From a virus: 64,000 nucleotides of DNA. Made by a program: the position numbers and the translations under genes. The DNA lies in the IMG/VR virus record IMGVR_UViG_3300021960_000053, positions 1-64,000 of that record, one strand, 5' to 3'. This document shows, piece by piece, positions 15,116-21,832 of this stretch (the stretch's first letter is position 1; the number at the start of each line of letters is the position of its first letter). Below the pieces are notes generated by a model that was given only the letters and a program-made list of their open reading frames with translations, was not told the origin of the DNA and made no database searches.

Positions 15116-16104
15116 TGTCCGTTAATACACATGTCTTCTACAAGATCTTGGAAACTATATTCTGGTTCCCATCCTAGCACAGTTTTTGCTTTTGTTGCAT
15201 CCCCAAGTAGTTGCTCTACTTCTGTTGGGCGGTAGTATTTAGGGTCTACGCGAACGATCACTCTGTTGAGATTCTTACAGAATCCAACTTCATCAAGACC
15301 CTCTCCACGCCACTCAATATTGAATCCAAAGTAAGATGCAGATTCGTTAACAAACTCACGAACACTACGCATCTCACCTGTAGCAAGAACAAAATCATCA
15401 GGAGTTTCGTGCTGAACAATCATCCACATACCACGAACATAATCTAATGCATGTCCCCAATCACGCTGAGCATCCAGATTGCCTAGTTCTAGGACATCTT
15501 GGAGTCCACTAGAGATGCGTGAGAGTCCTCTCGTGATCTTACGGGTAACGAAGGTTTCACCTCTCCGTGGGGACTCATGATTGAAAAGTATGCCATTGCT
15601 AGCATGGATACCATACGCTTCACGATAGTTCTTAACAATCCAATATGCATACATCTTTGCTACACCATATGGTGAGCGAGGATAGAAAGGAGTGGTCTCT
15701 TTCTGAGGGACCTCTTGAACAAGTCCATACAGTTCGCTTGTGGATGCCTGATAGAACTTACAAGGATGTTCCAATAAACGAATAGCCTCTAGGAGACGCA
15801 GGGTTCCTAGAGCATCAACTTCTCCCGTATACTCAGGCATATCAAAAGACACCTTTACATGACTCATGGCAGCAAGGTTATACACCTCAGTAGGTTTGAT
15901 CTTTTGAATCAAACTCATGAGGTTACCTGCATCAGTCATGTCTCCATAATGTTTATGGATTTTATTATAGATGTGATCAATACGATGCGTATTAATTAAA
16001 GAAGAACGGCGTACAATGCCGTGAACTTCATACCCCTTTTGGAGAAGAAATTCGGCAAGGTACGAACCGTCCTGTCCTGTTATTCCTGTAATTAATGCTC
16101 TCAT
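15112..16104 (-). CDS. gmd: GDP-mannose 4,6-dehydratase
   Basis: 330-residue short-chain dehydratase that makes GDP-4-keto-6-deoxy-D-mannose, the precursor of GDP-L-fucose. The NADP-binding motif [19 protein letters not shown] is at the N-terminus and the catalytic YxxxK is in [13 protein letters not shown]. Family blocks [13 protein letters not shown] and [17 protein letters not shown] are intact. It is the first enzyme of the glycan cluster, overlapping the next gene by four bases. Length and motifs are as in the bacterial family. Confidence 0.96.
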   Translation of the reverse strand: MRALITGITGQDGSYLAEFLLQKGYEVHGIVRRSSLINTHRIDHIYNKIHKHYGDMTDAGNLMSLIQKIKPTEVYNLAAMSHVKVSFDMPEYTGEVDALGTLRLLEAIRLLEHPCKFYQASTSELYGLVQEVPQKETTPFYPRSPYGVAKMYAYWIVKNYREAYGIHASNGILFNHESPRRGETFVTRKITRGLSRISSGLQDVLELGNLDAQRDWGHALDYVRGMWMIVQHETPDDFVLATGEMRSVREFVNESASYFGFNIEWRGEGLDEVGFCKNLNRVIVRVDPKYYRPTEVEQLLGDATKAKTVLGWEPEYSFQDLVEDMCINGQ

Positions 16105-16287
16105 TTAAACGATTTTGATATGATCTTCAGACATCAAATCTGCTGAAGACTTGTCTGCAATATTACGAAGACCCAAATAGTGACGCCAAAGTTCTGACAG
16201 CGTATTGGTCTCTTCGTCGTTATTTAGTGCAGCGATCAAAGCGTCTTTGACTGCATCAGCAGCGTTTTGATAATCAGTGTAAGTCAT
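16105..16287 (-). CDS. Small hypothetical protein, 60 residues
   Basis: Acidic, helical protein starting MTYTDYQNAADAVKDALIA and ending SEDHIKIV. It lies one base before gmd and three bases after the preceding gene, so it is part of the same transcript. No domain recognised. Confidence 0.65.
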   Translation of the reverse strand: MTYTDYQNAADAVKDALIAALNNDEETNTLSELWRHYLGLRNIADKSSADLMSEDHIKIV

Positions 16288-16289
16288 AA

Positions 16290-16526
16290 TTAATCGTACT
16301 TGCGATAGGCACCCACTTCGGGGTCAGGGTCTAACCATTTGGTGTATTCTTTGTCTTCGATAGCAAGATGAAGTTGCATCTCATTATCGCAAAGATACAT
16401 GTCATTGTAACGCTTGGTCCATTCGTGATACTTTTGAATGCGGCAATCAGGTTTACCGTTGATTTCTAAAGTACCACAGGTTACATAACGGTAAGGATAC
16501 CGCTCAAGAATCACATTCGGTTTCAT
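16290..16526 (-). CDS. Hypothetical protein, 78 residues
   Basis: Starts MKPNVILERYPYRYVTCG. Tyr-, Trp- and Cys-rich for its size, with two Cys (VTCGTL, DCRIQ) and one in YLCDNEM, but no clear zinc motif. The shorter start at 16526 limits overlap with the upstream gene to 23 bases; a start at 16556 is possible. Function unknown. Confidence 0.65.
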   Translation of the reverse strand: MKPNVILERYPYRYVTCGTLEINGKPDCRIQKYHEWTKRYNDMYLCDNEMQLHLAIEDKEYTKWLDPDPEVGAYRKYD

Positions 16527-16740
16527 CGATAACACCTTCTTCAAGGAGATCAGCATAGAGACAGTCTAGCAGAATCTCGTAATCATCACAAGGATCGTTC
16601 ATGAATTGAACGCCTTTTTCTTCGTAGTATTTGGTTACCTTACGGAAGACCTTAGGATACTGATGGTCAAGAGCAACTTGCCCCTCAACAGTGCCACGAA
16701 GGATGTTGATATGCTTTTTGAACTTAGTGGTGACAGACAT
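16504..16740 (-). CDS. Conserved small acidic protein, 78 residues
   Basis: Starts MSVTTKFKKHINILRGTVEG and ends with an acidic helix (LLEEGVIDETECDS). The first half is basic and the second half acidic. It overlaps its neighbours on both sides. No function recognised; the gene neighbourhood of very short overlapping frames is typical of cyanophage accessory regions. Confidence 0.65.
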   Translation of the reverse strand: MSVTTKFKKHINILRGTVEGQVALDHQYPKVFRKVTKYYEEKGVQFMNDPCDDYEILLDCLYADLLEEGVIDETECDS

Positions 16741-16957
16741 CGTTCTGTTTGTTTACCTTGTTATTATACTCCACCTGATCGCTTTTGGGAAGTTCAGGTG
16801 GACGGTCGTTCCAGTGTCTGATGGCATTGGCGACGATCGCAATATTAGTTATGAAATAAGAGATAAAAATAAGGGTGCGGATAACCGCAACCCTATCAGA
16901 CTCTTTATTATCTCCTGTTGCTTTCTCTCCTAAAGCTTTACACCAAAGTCTCCACAT
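16724..16957 (-). CDS. Small single-pass membrane protein, 77 residues
   Basis: Starts MWRLWCKALGEKATGDNKES, then one transmembrane helix (VAVIRTLIFISYFITNIAIV) and a charged tail. The region coding for the helix start also forms a terminator-like hairpin with a T-run at about 16864-16887. Cyanophages commonly carry a short protein with this KALGEKATG start; function unknown. Confidence 0.7.
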   Translation of the reverse strand: MWRLWCKALGEKATGDNKESDRVAVIRTLIFISYFITNIAIVANAIRHWNDRPPELPKSDQVEYNNKVNKQNDVCHH

Positions 16958-17180
16958 TAGATTTTTTAGATGATGCCAACGAGTTGCGAGGAACCTTGGA
17001 CTTGAATTCGTCTTTCAAATTATACTGTATTTCGTAGTTCTCAGTCAAGACATAATAACCAGTGAGATCTTTACCATTGTCAGTCCACCCATAAGAGATA
17101 ACCCGTTCGTTTACATCACGAAGATCAATCTTTTTATCGGTATTGAGATAGTGATTAAAACGCTGGTGAAGGTTGATCAT
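16938..17180 (-). CDS. Hypothetical protein, 80 residues
   Basis: Starts MINLHQRFNHYLNTDKKIDL and contains ERVISYGWTDNGKDLTGYYV, suggesting a small mixed alpha/beta fold. It overlaps the zinc-ribbon gene upstream by four bases (ATGA) and the membrane-protein gene downstream by 20. No function recognised. Confidence 0.65.
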   Translation of the reverse strand: MINLHQRFNHYLNTDKKIDLRDVNERVISYGWTDNGKDLTGYYVLTENYEIQYNLKDEFKSKVPRNSLASSKKSNVETLV

Positions 17181-17425
17181 CGTGTTTCGAAGTTGAGTTT
17201 ACGAACTTTGCGCTTGCGTCTGTTCTCTTGGTATTCTAAGTCGCCCTTGGACAAAACGCTAGAACTCTTAAGACTGTTTTCAGAATTGACCAATACGACT
17301 TTACTTAAGTCAGCAGCAGAAACTTTATCCCCGATTACTGTGGTCATGTTCTCGCATCCACAGCACTGAGTTTTGTTCGAGCTGATCAATTCTAGATTGC
17401 ACATTTTGCATCTGACAGATAACAT
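17177..17425 (-). CDS. Small zinc-ribbon protein, 82 residues
   Basis: An N-terminal CxxC (VRCKMCNLEL, residues 6-9) and a second pair (QCCGCENM, about 22-25) form a likely one-zinc ribbon. The remainder is basic (ENRRKRKVRKLNFETR). Such proteins often bind nucleic acid or RNA polymerase. It lies directly downstream of the tRNA-Val gene. Another frame (17325-17483) overlaps its first third. Confidence 0.7.
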   Translation of the reverse strand: MLSVRCKMCNLELISSNKTQCCGCENMTTVIGDKVSAADLSKVVLVNSENSLKSSSVLSKGDLEYQENRRKRKVRKLNFETR

Positions 17426-17483
17426 AATCTAACCTCTTTTTAATATCTTCCAAATCTAATTGGATAGATTTTTTTAATTTCAT
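17325..17483 (-). CDS. Possible overlapping coiled-coil peptide, 52 residues
   Basis: A minus-strand frame starts at the discriminator base of tRNA-Val (MKLKKSIQLDLEDIKKRL) and runs out of frame into the zinc-ribbon gene. Hydrophobic residues fall on a regular heptad: L11, L18, M25, I32 and I14, V21, V28, L35. Such regularity is unusual for a chance frame, but I cannot confirm expression, so confidence is low. Confidence 0.35.
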   Translation of the reverse strand: MKLKKSIQLDLEDIKKRLDYVICQMQNVQSRIDQLEQNSVLWMREHDHSNRG

Positions 17484-17554
17484 GGGAAATACTGGATTCG
17501 AACCAGTGACTTATTGCTTGTAAGGCAACCACTCTACCGCTGAGTTAATCTCCC
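17483..17554 (-). tRNA. tRNA-Val (anticodon TAC)
   Basis: Cloverleaf with acceptor stem GGGAGAT / ATTTCCC, D-arm CTCAGCGGTAGAG, anticodon loop CTTACAA (TAC) and T-arm GGTTCGAATCC. No CCA encoded. It begins directly after the CCA of tRNA-Arg, so the two are likely processed from one precursor. Confidence 0.93.
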
Positions 17555-17631
17555 TGGCGACTCAGGAGGGACTTGAACCCCCGACCAACTGCTTAGAAGG
17601 CAGATGCTCTATCCAACTGAGCTACTGAGTC
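17555..17631 (-). tRNA. tRNA-Arg (anticodon TCT)
   Basis: Acceptor stem GACTCAG / CTGAGTC, D-arm AGCTCAGTTGGATAGAGC, anticodon loop CTTCTAA (TCT), T-arm GGGGGTTCAAGTCCC, discriminator G and an encoded CCA. Its first two bases overlap the TGA of the oxygenase gene upstream. It reads the AGA codon, which is rarer in many cyanobacterial hosts. Confidence 0.94.
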
Positions 17632-18229
17632 ACGAAAACATAAAAGTGTAATTAACTCTTCGATTTCCAGAACCATGTTTCATTGAAACTTTATTGGTTT
17701 CATGGAAGTATTTAGAGTTAAATATAAGAAGACGATTACACGCATAAGGAATAATCGTCTTCTTAGAGTTAGTGTACTCTAGATATTTCCTAATCAACTT
17801 GACATCCGTATTATACTCGCGCCAGGTCCATGTCGGAGGCGGTTTAATATCATAAAGAATTAAACCGTTTTTCTCTGGATCTTCTACAGAAGAATCTGGA
17901 GTGACCCAGAGATTCACATTATAGCATGCTGGATCAGCATGCGGGGTAACGCCGTTGGCGTTGTTGTCGTAAACGAATGCCCAACCTCTGTCAAAACGAC
18001 CGAGGAATGGGAACCTCGTTTCCAACCCTGTAATTATAGCAGATAGAAGGGGATGCCGCAAGCGGTCTGGAGAGAAGTTAAGTGAGTAATAGTCTTCGTA
18101 GATATCATCTGGATCATCTGCATTGAGAGCATACTCACGCAAGTCATCAATAACATCTGGCAGAAACAAATTATCTACCACATGATACCTTTCCTCTTCA
18201 ATTATTTTCTTTACGGTATTTGAATGCAT
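17630..18229 (-). CDS. 2-oxoglutarate/Fe(II) oxygenase-like protein 1
   Basis: 199 residues with a double-stranded beta-helix core. The iron-binding HxD is in VTPHADPACYNVNLWVTP and a distal His in FNSKYFHETNK, followed by a basic residue (NRRVNYTFMF) for 2-oxoglutarate. This resembles small prolyl-hydroxylase-like enzymes common in cyanophages. Substrate unknown. Its stop codon overlaps tRNA-Arg, so translation and tRNA maturation compete on this transcript. Confidence 0.75.
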   Translation of the reverse strand: MHSNTVKKIIEEERYHVVDNLFLPDVIDDLREYALNADDPDDIYEDYYSLNFSPDRLRHPLLSAIITGLETRFPFLGRFDRGWAFVYDNNANGVTPHADPACYNVNLWVTPDSSVEDPEKNGLILYDIKPPPTWTWREYNTDVKLIRKYLEYTNSKKTIIPYACNRLLIFNSKYFHETNKVSMKHGSGNRRVNYTFMFS

Positions 18230-18728
18230 ATGTAAAACGATGTTCAGAAACTAAAGGAGTTGCTCTATGCAATACCCAAGAAGTAAATTTAACAAGAGTA
18301 TTTGGAATTGGAGGAATAGCAATGATCTTTTGATCTAGATAGAATTCTGTAGTTCCCCCATCATTTAGTCCATTATACATTTTATTTGCATAAAAAAGAA
18401 TTGTAATTTGATCTTCATCATCTTCACAATCTTGATGAAAGTTTGCTATTTCTCTAGGAGCAAAACAATTAATATATGCTCTGTATAATTCGTAACTTTC
18501 AAGTTCTGGAAACTTATCAAGAACGATACCATTTAGAATGTCAACAATTTCTGTATCTTGTTCACAATCTGGATCCAACTCAGAAACTAATCCAGTTGGT
18601 TTAAATTTTTCCTCGTCCGTCTCTCCATAAGTATAAGAAGCATTGTAAGCAAAATTGGATACTTCTCTAAAATCTTCAGGAGATAAAGCTTTATCCACTG
18701 CAAGAATGCTTGGTCTTTGTTTTGTCAT
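18198..18728 (-). CDS. 2-oxoglutarate/Fe(II) oxygenase-like protein 2
   Basis: 176 residues. Iron ligands HxD in IANFHQDCEDDEDQITILFY and distal His in FTSWVLHRATPLVSEHRFTY, with the following Arg as probable 2-oxoglutarate ligand. The segment GGTTEFYLDQK is the jelly-roll strand-turn found in prolyl-4-hydroxylase relatives. It lies between tRNA-Gly and the next oxygenase, overlapping the latter by 32 bases. Substrate unknown. Confidence 0.82.
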   Translation of the reverse strand: MTKQRPSILAVDKALSPEDFREVSNFAYNASYTYGETDEEKFKPTGLVSELDPDCEQDTEIVDILNGIVLDKFPELESYELYRAYINCFAPREIANFHQDCEDDEDQITILFYANKMYNGLNDGGTTEFYLDQKIIAIPPIPNTLVKFTSWVLHRATPLVSEHRFTYAFKYRKENN

Positions 18729-18736
18729 ATTAAATA

Positions 18737-18808
18737 AGCGGGGTATCGGAATCGAACCGACGACATCTAACTTGGAAGGATAGCGTTCTACCGCTGAACT
18801 AACCCCGC
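18737..18808 (-). tRNA. tRNA-Gly (anticodon TCC)
   Basis: Acceptor stem GCGGGGT / ACCCCGC, D-arm GTTCAGCGGTAGAAC, anticodon loop CTTCCAA (TCC) and T-arm GTCGGTTCGATTCCGAT. No CCA encoded. A TATAATGTATC element lies ten bases upstream. Confidence 0.94.
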
Positions 18809-18817
18809 GATAGATAC

Positions 18818-18823
18818 ATTATA
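18818..18823 (-). promoter_or_regulatory. Extended -10 promoter for tRNA-Gly
   Basis: Minus strand TGCTATAATGTATC just upstream of tRNA-Gly and overlapping the end of the upstream oxygenase. The TATAATGTAT string recurs at 53347 and 59335, both in intergenic gaps. Confidence 0.5.
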
Positions 18824-19385
18824 GCACATCTTCTAACTTTCTGACGCGCCAGACCACAGTATATCTATACACATAAGGATGGCGTGGTCCTAGACCCCTG
18901 TGAGGAATTTCAGACGGGAAGATAAGAACTCTACCAGGAACATATTCATGTTCCTCTATAACTTCATTGTCTTCATTTACAATTTGAAATTGACCACCCC
19001 ATTCTTTAGAGTCCCATTTAGTATTCACCATATACATGATGGTGTAATCTCCAGGATCTCCATCAACATGGGATGTACCATCACAAAAAGAGTGTTGTAG
19101 GTTGAAATCGATTCTATTTAAAAGAAGAGGAAAGTCAACCTGCTCCTCAATATGAGCGAACATATTAAAGAAACACTCACACTTGGGAGTCCAGTTAACT
19201 ATATGATTGATCGAACTTCTTTCAAAAAGATTTTCACCAAATAATTTATGAGTGCCATGTTGCCCTGCAGGATAACCAGTACCGTTTGCCTCATTGATAG
19301 CAGTTACAGGAAGATGGAGCATAGTCTTCTCAACCTGCACCATATAGTCATAATCAAAAAGGTTATCTAAAATTTGAGCAATCAT
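18819..19385 (-). CDS. Prolyl-4-hydroxylase-like 2OG/Fe(II) oxygenase 3
   Basis: 188 residues. HxD is in SHVDGDPGDYTIMYMVN and the distal His in IFPSEIPHRGLGPRHPY, with RYTVVWRV as closing strand and 2OG-binding Arg. EWGGQFQIV matches the GG.F strand of the P4H-type jelly roll. All catalytic ligands are present, so it is probably active. The target could be a peptidyl proline or another small substrate; nothing in sequence decides. Confidence 0.87.
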   Translation of the reverse strand: MIAQILDNLFDYDYMVQVEKTMLHLPVTAINEANGTGYPAGQHGTHKLFGENLFERSSINHIVNWTPKCECFFNMFAHIEEQVDFPLLLNRIDFNLQHSFCDGTSHVDGDPGDYTIMYMVNTKWDSKEWGGQFQIVNEDNEVIEEHEYVPGRVLIFPSEIPHRGLGPRHPYVYRYTVVWRVRKLEDVL

Positions 19386-19714
19386 TAATCACGCTGTCTC
19401 CAGTCATCAGGTTTATCTCTTTGGAACCAATCTACAATTTCATCTGCAGATTTAAACCCCGTACTATGGTTGGATGGGTCGGGGTCTCCTAGTCCCATCC
19501 TATTCATAAAATCATCCATACTTCCTTCTTGAATATCTCCCGCTGCTTGGCGTCGTGCTTTGTTTAACCAGTCTCTTGCAGTTGTATATGACTTGGCAAG
19601 TTTCTCTGCCCAAATCATATCCTCAAGATTCACCTCTTCTTTGTTTGATATCTTCTTACAGATACCTTCAAGACGAAGACGATACTGTGTTGACAGCATA
19701 CCAGATATGTCCAA
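19385..19714 (-). CDS. Conserved hypothetical protein, 109 residues
   Basis: Helical N-terminal two thirds (EGICKKISNKEEVNLEDMIW, AEKLAKSYTTARDWLNKARR) and a short charged tail ending KPDDWRQRD. A second ATG at 19699 (MLSTQYRLRL) is an alternative start. No domain recognised. It sits between two oxygenases and shares one base with the downstream gene. Confidence 0.7.
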   Translation of the reverse strand: MDISGMLSTQYRLRLEGICKKISNKEEVNLEDMIWAEKLAKSYTTARDWLNKARRQAAGDIQEGSMDDFMNRMGLGDPDPSNHSTGFKSADEIVDWFQRDKPDDWRQRD

Positions 19715-19732
19715 TCTTTCTAGTATTTAGGA

Positions 19733-20377
19733 CTATATCTGTATCCATTTGGACGGAGAGGTAACAACATTTTCATACTGGTCGTCTACATTTTCTGTAG
19801 ATGTTACAAAAATATCGTACACAATAGATGCTCTAAACTGTTCACCATAAAAATCTGTGACTCCATGGAGCATAGAAGAAGGAAAGATGATTAAGTCTCC
19901 TACTTGAGGATCGATTTTATAATATGAGTATTCATCTCTCAAAGTTACAGGCATAGAATCTAAAACTCCAAGATTACTGAATGCTAGTTCTCCGCCTTCT
20001 CCTTCTGTTCTAAGATAATAAACAGCACTAAAGTGTGACCCTCTATGAGTGTGGTGAGAAGTTTTTCCCTCCTGAGAATTACAGACTGTAGTCCATGCCT
20101 TTTGAACAAAGATATTATATTCTAAATCAGAGATTTGACTTAGATAGTCTTTCATTGATTGTGAGATTACATAGTTCAACCAGTAAAACTCTTTATTGTG
20201 CTGAAGAAGAAAGAACTTTGGTATATCTTGATCTCCAGTTAGTCCACCGTAACCTTCAATATCTTTCTGGTTTTTGTAGTAAAACTCCTCAGCATATCTC
20301 ATCATACCTTCCATAATATTAGAAGGACAATCAAAATGAGTATGATAAATTGGAATTGAAAATAAGTTTTTGATCAT
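19733..20377 (-). CDS. 2OG/Fe(II) oxygenase 4 (TIGR02466-like)
   Basis: 214 residues resembling the phage/marine-bacterial family of putative 2OG-Fe(II) oxygenases. The block TSHHTHRGSHFSAVYYL provides histidine ligands. IIFPSSMLHGVTDFYGEQFR provides the distal His and an Arg. The N-terminus (FSIPIYHTHFD) is the usual short strand of this family. It starts three bases after tRNA-Ser, so it shares the tRNA promoter region. Confidence 0.84.
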   Translation of the reverse strand: MIKNLFSIPIYHTHFDCPSNIMEGMMRYAEEFYYKNQKDIEGYGGLTGDQDIPKFFLLQHNKEFYWLNYVISQSMKDYLSQISDLEYNIFVQKAWTTVCNSQEGKTSHHTHRGSHFSAVYYLRTEGEGGELAFSNLGVLDSMPVTLRDEYSYYKIDPQVGDLIIFPSSMLHGVTDFYGEQFRASIVYDIFVTSTENVDDQYENVVTSPSKWIQI

Positions 20378-20379
20378 AA

Positions 20380-20466
20380 CGGAGAGTTAGGGATTTGAAC
20401 CCTAGATGAAGTTACCCCCATACAGCATTTCCAGTGCTGCTCCTTAAACCACTCGGACAACTCTCC
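20380..20466 (-). tRNA. tRNA-Ser (anticodon GGA)
   Basis: 87-base class II tRNA with a long variable arm, acceptor GGAGAGT / ACTCTCC, anticodon loop CTGGAAA (GGA) and T-arm TAGGGTTCAAATCCCTA. No CCA encoded. It is part of a three-tRNA run. Confidence 0.94.
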
Positions 20467-20468
20467 AA

Positions 20469-20540
20469 CTCCCCTGGCAAGATTCGAACTTGCGACCCAT
20501 TGATTAACAGTCAACTGCGCTACCGCTGCGCCACAGAGGA
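20469..20540 (-). tRNA. tRNA-Asn (anticodon GTT)
   Basis: Acceptor TCCTCTG / CAGGGGA, D-arm GCGCAGCGGTAGCGC, anticodon loop CTGTTAA (GTT) and T-arm GCAAGTTCGAATCTTGC. Two bases separate it from tRNA-Ser, implying a shared precursor. Confidence 0.94.
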
Positions 20541-20547
20541 ATGAAGG

Positions 20548-20619
20548 AGCCACATGTCAGATTCGAACTGACGACCTACCGCTTACAAGGCGGTTGCTCT
20601 ACCACTGAGCTAAAATGGC
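20548..20619 (-). tRNA. tRNA-Thr (anticodon TGT)
   Basis: Acceptor GCCATTT / ATGTGGC (one mismatch), D-arm GCTCAGTGGTAGAGC, anticodon loop CTTGTAA (TGT) and T-arm GTCAGTTCGAATCTGAC. First of the Thr-Asn-Ser run downstream of a TTGACA-TACAAT promoter. Confidence 0.93.
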
Positions 20620-20630
20620 GTGTGTGATAT

Positions 20631-21125
20631 TTATTTGTTGAAATAATCCTTTCGGTAGTATCTACCGAGGATATTACTATTGTAGTATGCAGGAGTGCCA
20701 TCTGTCAAGGCACTCGTCAACACATCATGAAGAAATAATTGACGAGTCTCCTCGTAGTTTACCCTTCCTGGGGTTCCGTGGAGAGAAAGAATTTCTCGTG
20801 AAAATCCATCCCTACCGCTTTGCCTAATATCTTCTTTAAGCTCTGGACAACTTCCGTAGTATTTCTTCCAGTCACTTTCAATCGTAACTCTTCTTTGTCT
20901 ATTACTACTGCTAGTTCTAGGCTTTCGTTTTGACCAGAAGTACTTCCTACCAATGTAGGATTTTCCCGTTGCATTATTTGTAATCCTGTAGACAAAACCG
21001 AAGTTGTCGCCAATGTCATCAGACTCAAAGTGGTGACCATCGTACATCCAAGGGTTAGGATAGGAGCATGAGCCAGAAGAAGCTCCCCCTTCGCCCTCAT
21101 TTTTTCTCTCAAGGTCGTCATTCAA
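20631..21125 (-). CDS. GIY-YIG family endonuclease-like protein
   Basis: 164 residues. FVYRITNNATGKSYIGRKYF (about residues 44-63) carries a VY...YIG arrangement, the nuclease signature. SDWKKYYGSC follows in the position of the conserved Arg/Glu region. The N-terminal 40 residues are a disordered Gly/Ser/Glu linker. Phage GIY-YIG proteins include free-standing homing endonucleases and repair or host-DNA-degrading nucleases; which applies here is unclear. Its 3' end contains the promoter of the tRNA run. Confidence 0.75.
   Translation of the reverse strand: MNDDLERKNEGEGGASSGSCSYPNPWMYDGHHFESDDIGDNFGFVYRITNNATGKSYIGRKYFWSKRKPRTSSSNRQRRVTIESDWKKYYGSCPELKEDIRQSGRDGFSREILSLHGTPGRVNYEETRQLFLHDVLTSALTDGTPAYYNSNILGRYYRKDYFNK
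20679..20708 (-). promoter_or_regulatory. Sigma-70 promoter for the Thr-Asn-Ser tRNA run
   Basis: Minus strand TTGACA (20708-20703), 18 bases, TACAAT (20684-20679), the same hexamers and spacing as the psbA promoter. It lies in the 3' end of the GIY-YIG gene, about 60 bases before tRNA-Thr. Confidence 0.7.
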
Positions 21126-21182
21126 ATGAATTTCAAAGAACTCTAAGGTATATAGAAGATCTAGATCAACCCTAGCAAAGCG

Positions 21183-21211
21183 ATTCTACTCATAAAAAAG
21201 AATCTTGTCAA
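21183..21211 (-). promoter_or_regulatory. Sigma-70 promoter for the GIY-YIG gene
   Basis: Minus strand TTGACA (21211-21206), 17 bases, TAGAAT (21188-21183). The -35 overlaps the stop codon of the upstream oxygenase, and the start of the GIY-YIG gene lies about 58 bases downstream of the -10. Confidence 0.65.
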
Positions 21212-21774
21212 GCCATTGTAAATGTATTCATCCCAAGAGTGGGAGAAAACCATCCAGTTAAAATATATTTGTCACCCTTTAAAGGAGGATTACCCCTATG
21301 AAGATGGGTAAAAGAACCTGGCCAAATCACTGCCATGTTTTTCTTTGGTTTAATTCTAATTCTTTGGTATAAGAATTCAGTTTCTCCACCTTCTTCAACA
21401 TCATTTAGATAAATCATCCAAGCAACCATTCTGCTAACATCACTATATGACCCATCTTCGCAATGCCAAGTGTGATATCCTTCACTGGGAGAAGTTTTTT
21501 GAAGAAGTACAGTTCCCGTAAACCAATCTTTCCTACTTTTAAGATATGGAAATTCTTCAAGATAATTTGCAAATGCATTATTAATTAGAAAATTATTAAT
21601 GTCTTTTGCTAAAACAGGGTAAAAAGGATCAAGAGTAAACTGTTTATCTTGTAAGTGAGCCGTAACGCTCCTATGATCATAAACTATTTGATTGTTAACC
21701 CTATCTAAAAGAAATTCAATGCATTCTTCTGATAAAACATTTTCATAAGTTTTAATAAAATTTTGTTCTTCCAT
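21208..21774 (-). CDS. 2OG/Fe(II) oxygenase 5 (prolyl-4-hydroxylase-like)
   Basis: 188 residues. HxD-type ligands are in GYHTWHCEDGSYSDVSRMVAW (the pair before the DGS turn). EEGGETEFLYQRIRIKPKKN gives the jelly-roll strands typical of P4H domains, and the distal His is in WPGSFTHLHRGNPP. ILTGWF closes the domain. A TTGACA-containing promoter candidate precedes it. Substrate unknown. Confidence 0.85.
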   Translation of the reverse strand: MEEQNFIKTYENVLSEECIEFLLDRVNNQIVYDHRSVTAHLQDKQFTLDPFYPVLAKDINNFLINNAFANYLEEFPYLKSRKDWFTGTVLLQKTSPSEGYHTWHCEDGSYSDVSRMVAWMIYLNDVEEGGETEFLYQRIRIKPKKNMAVIWPGSFTHLHRGNPPLKGDKYILTGWFSPTLGMNTFTMA

Positions 21775-21832
21775 AATTTTAAATAATTTATTTTTATCAA
21801 ATTGATAGGGTTGTCAACCCCCCTTTAGTATT

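Noticed and set aside
17900-18060. Several TGCTATAAT strings inside oxygenase and glycosyltransferase genes as promoters
   Set aside because: They encode Ala-Ile/Met codons (GCT ATA AT.) in conserved positions and lack -35 partners, so they are likely coding coincidences.
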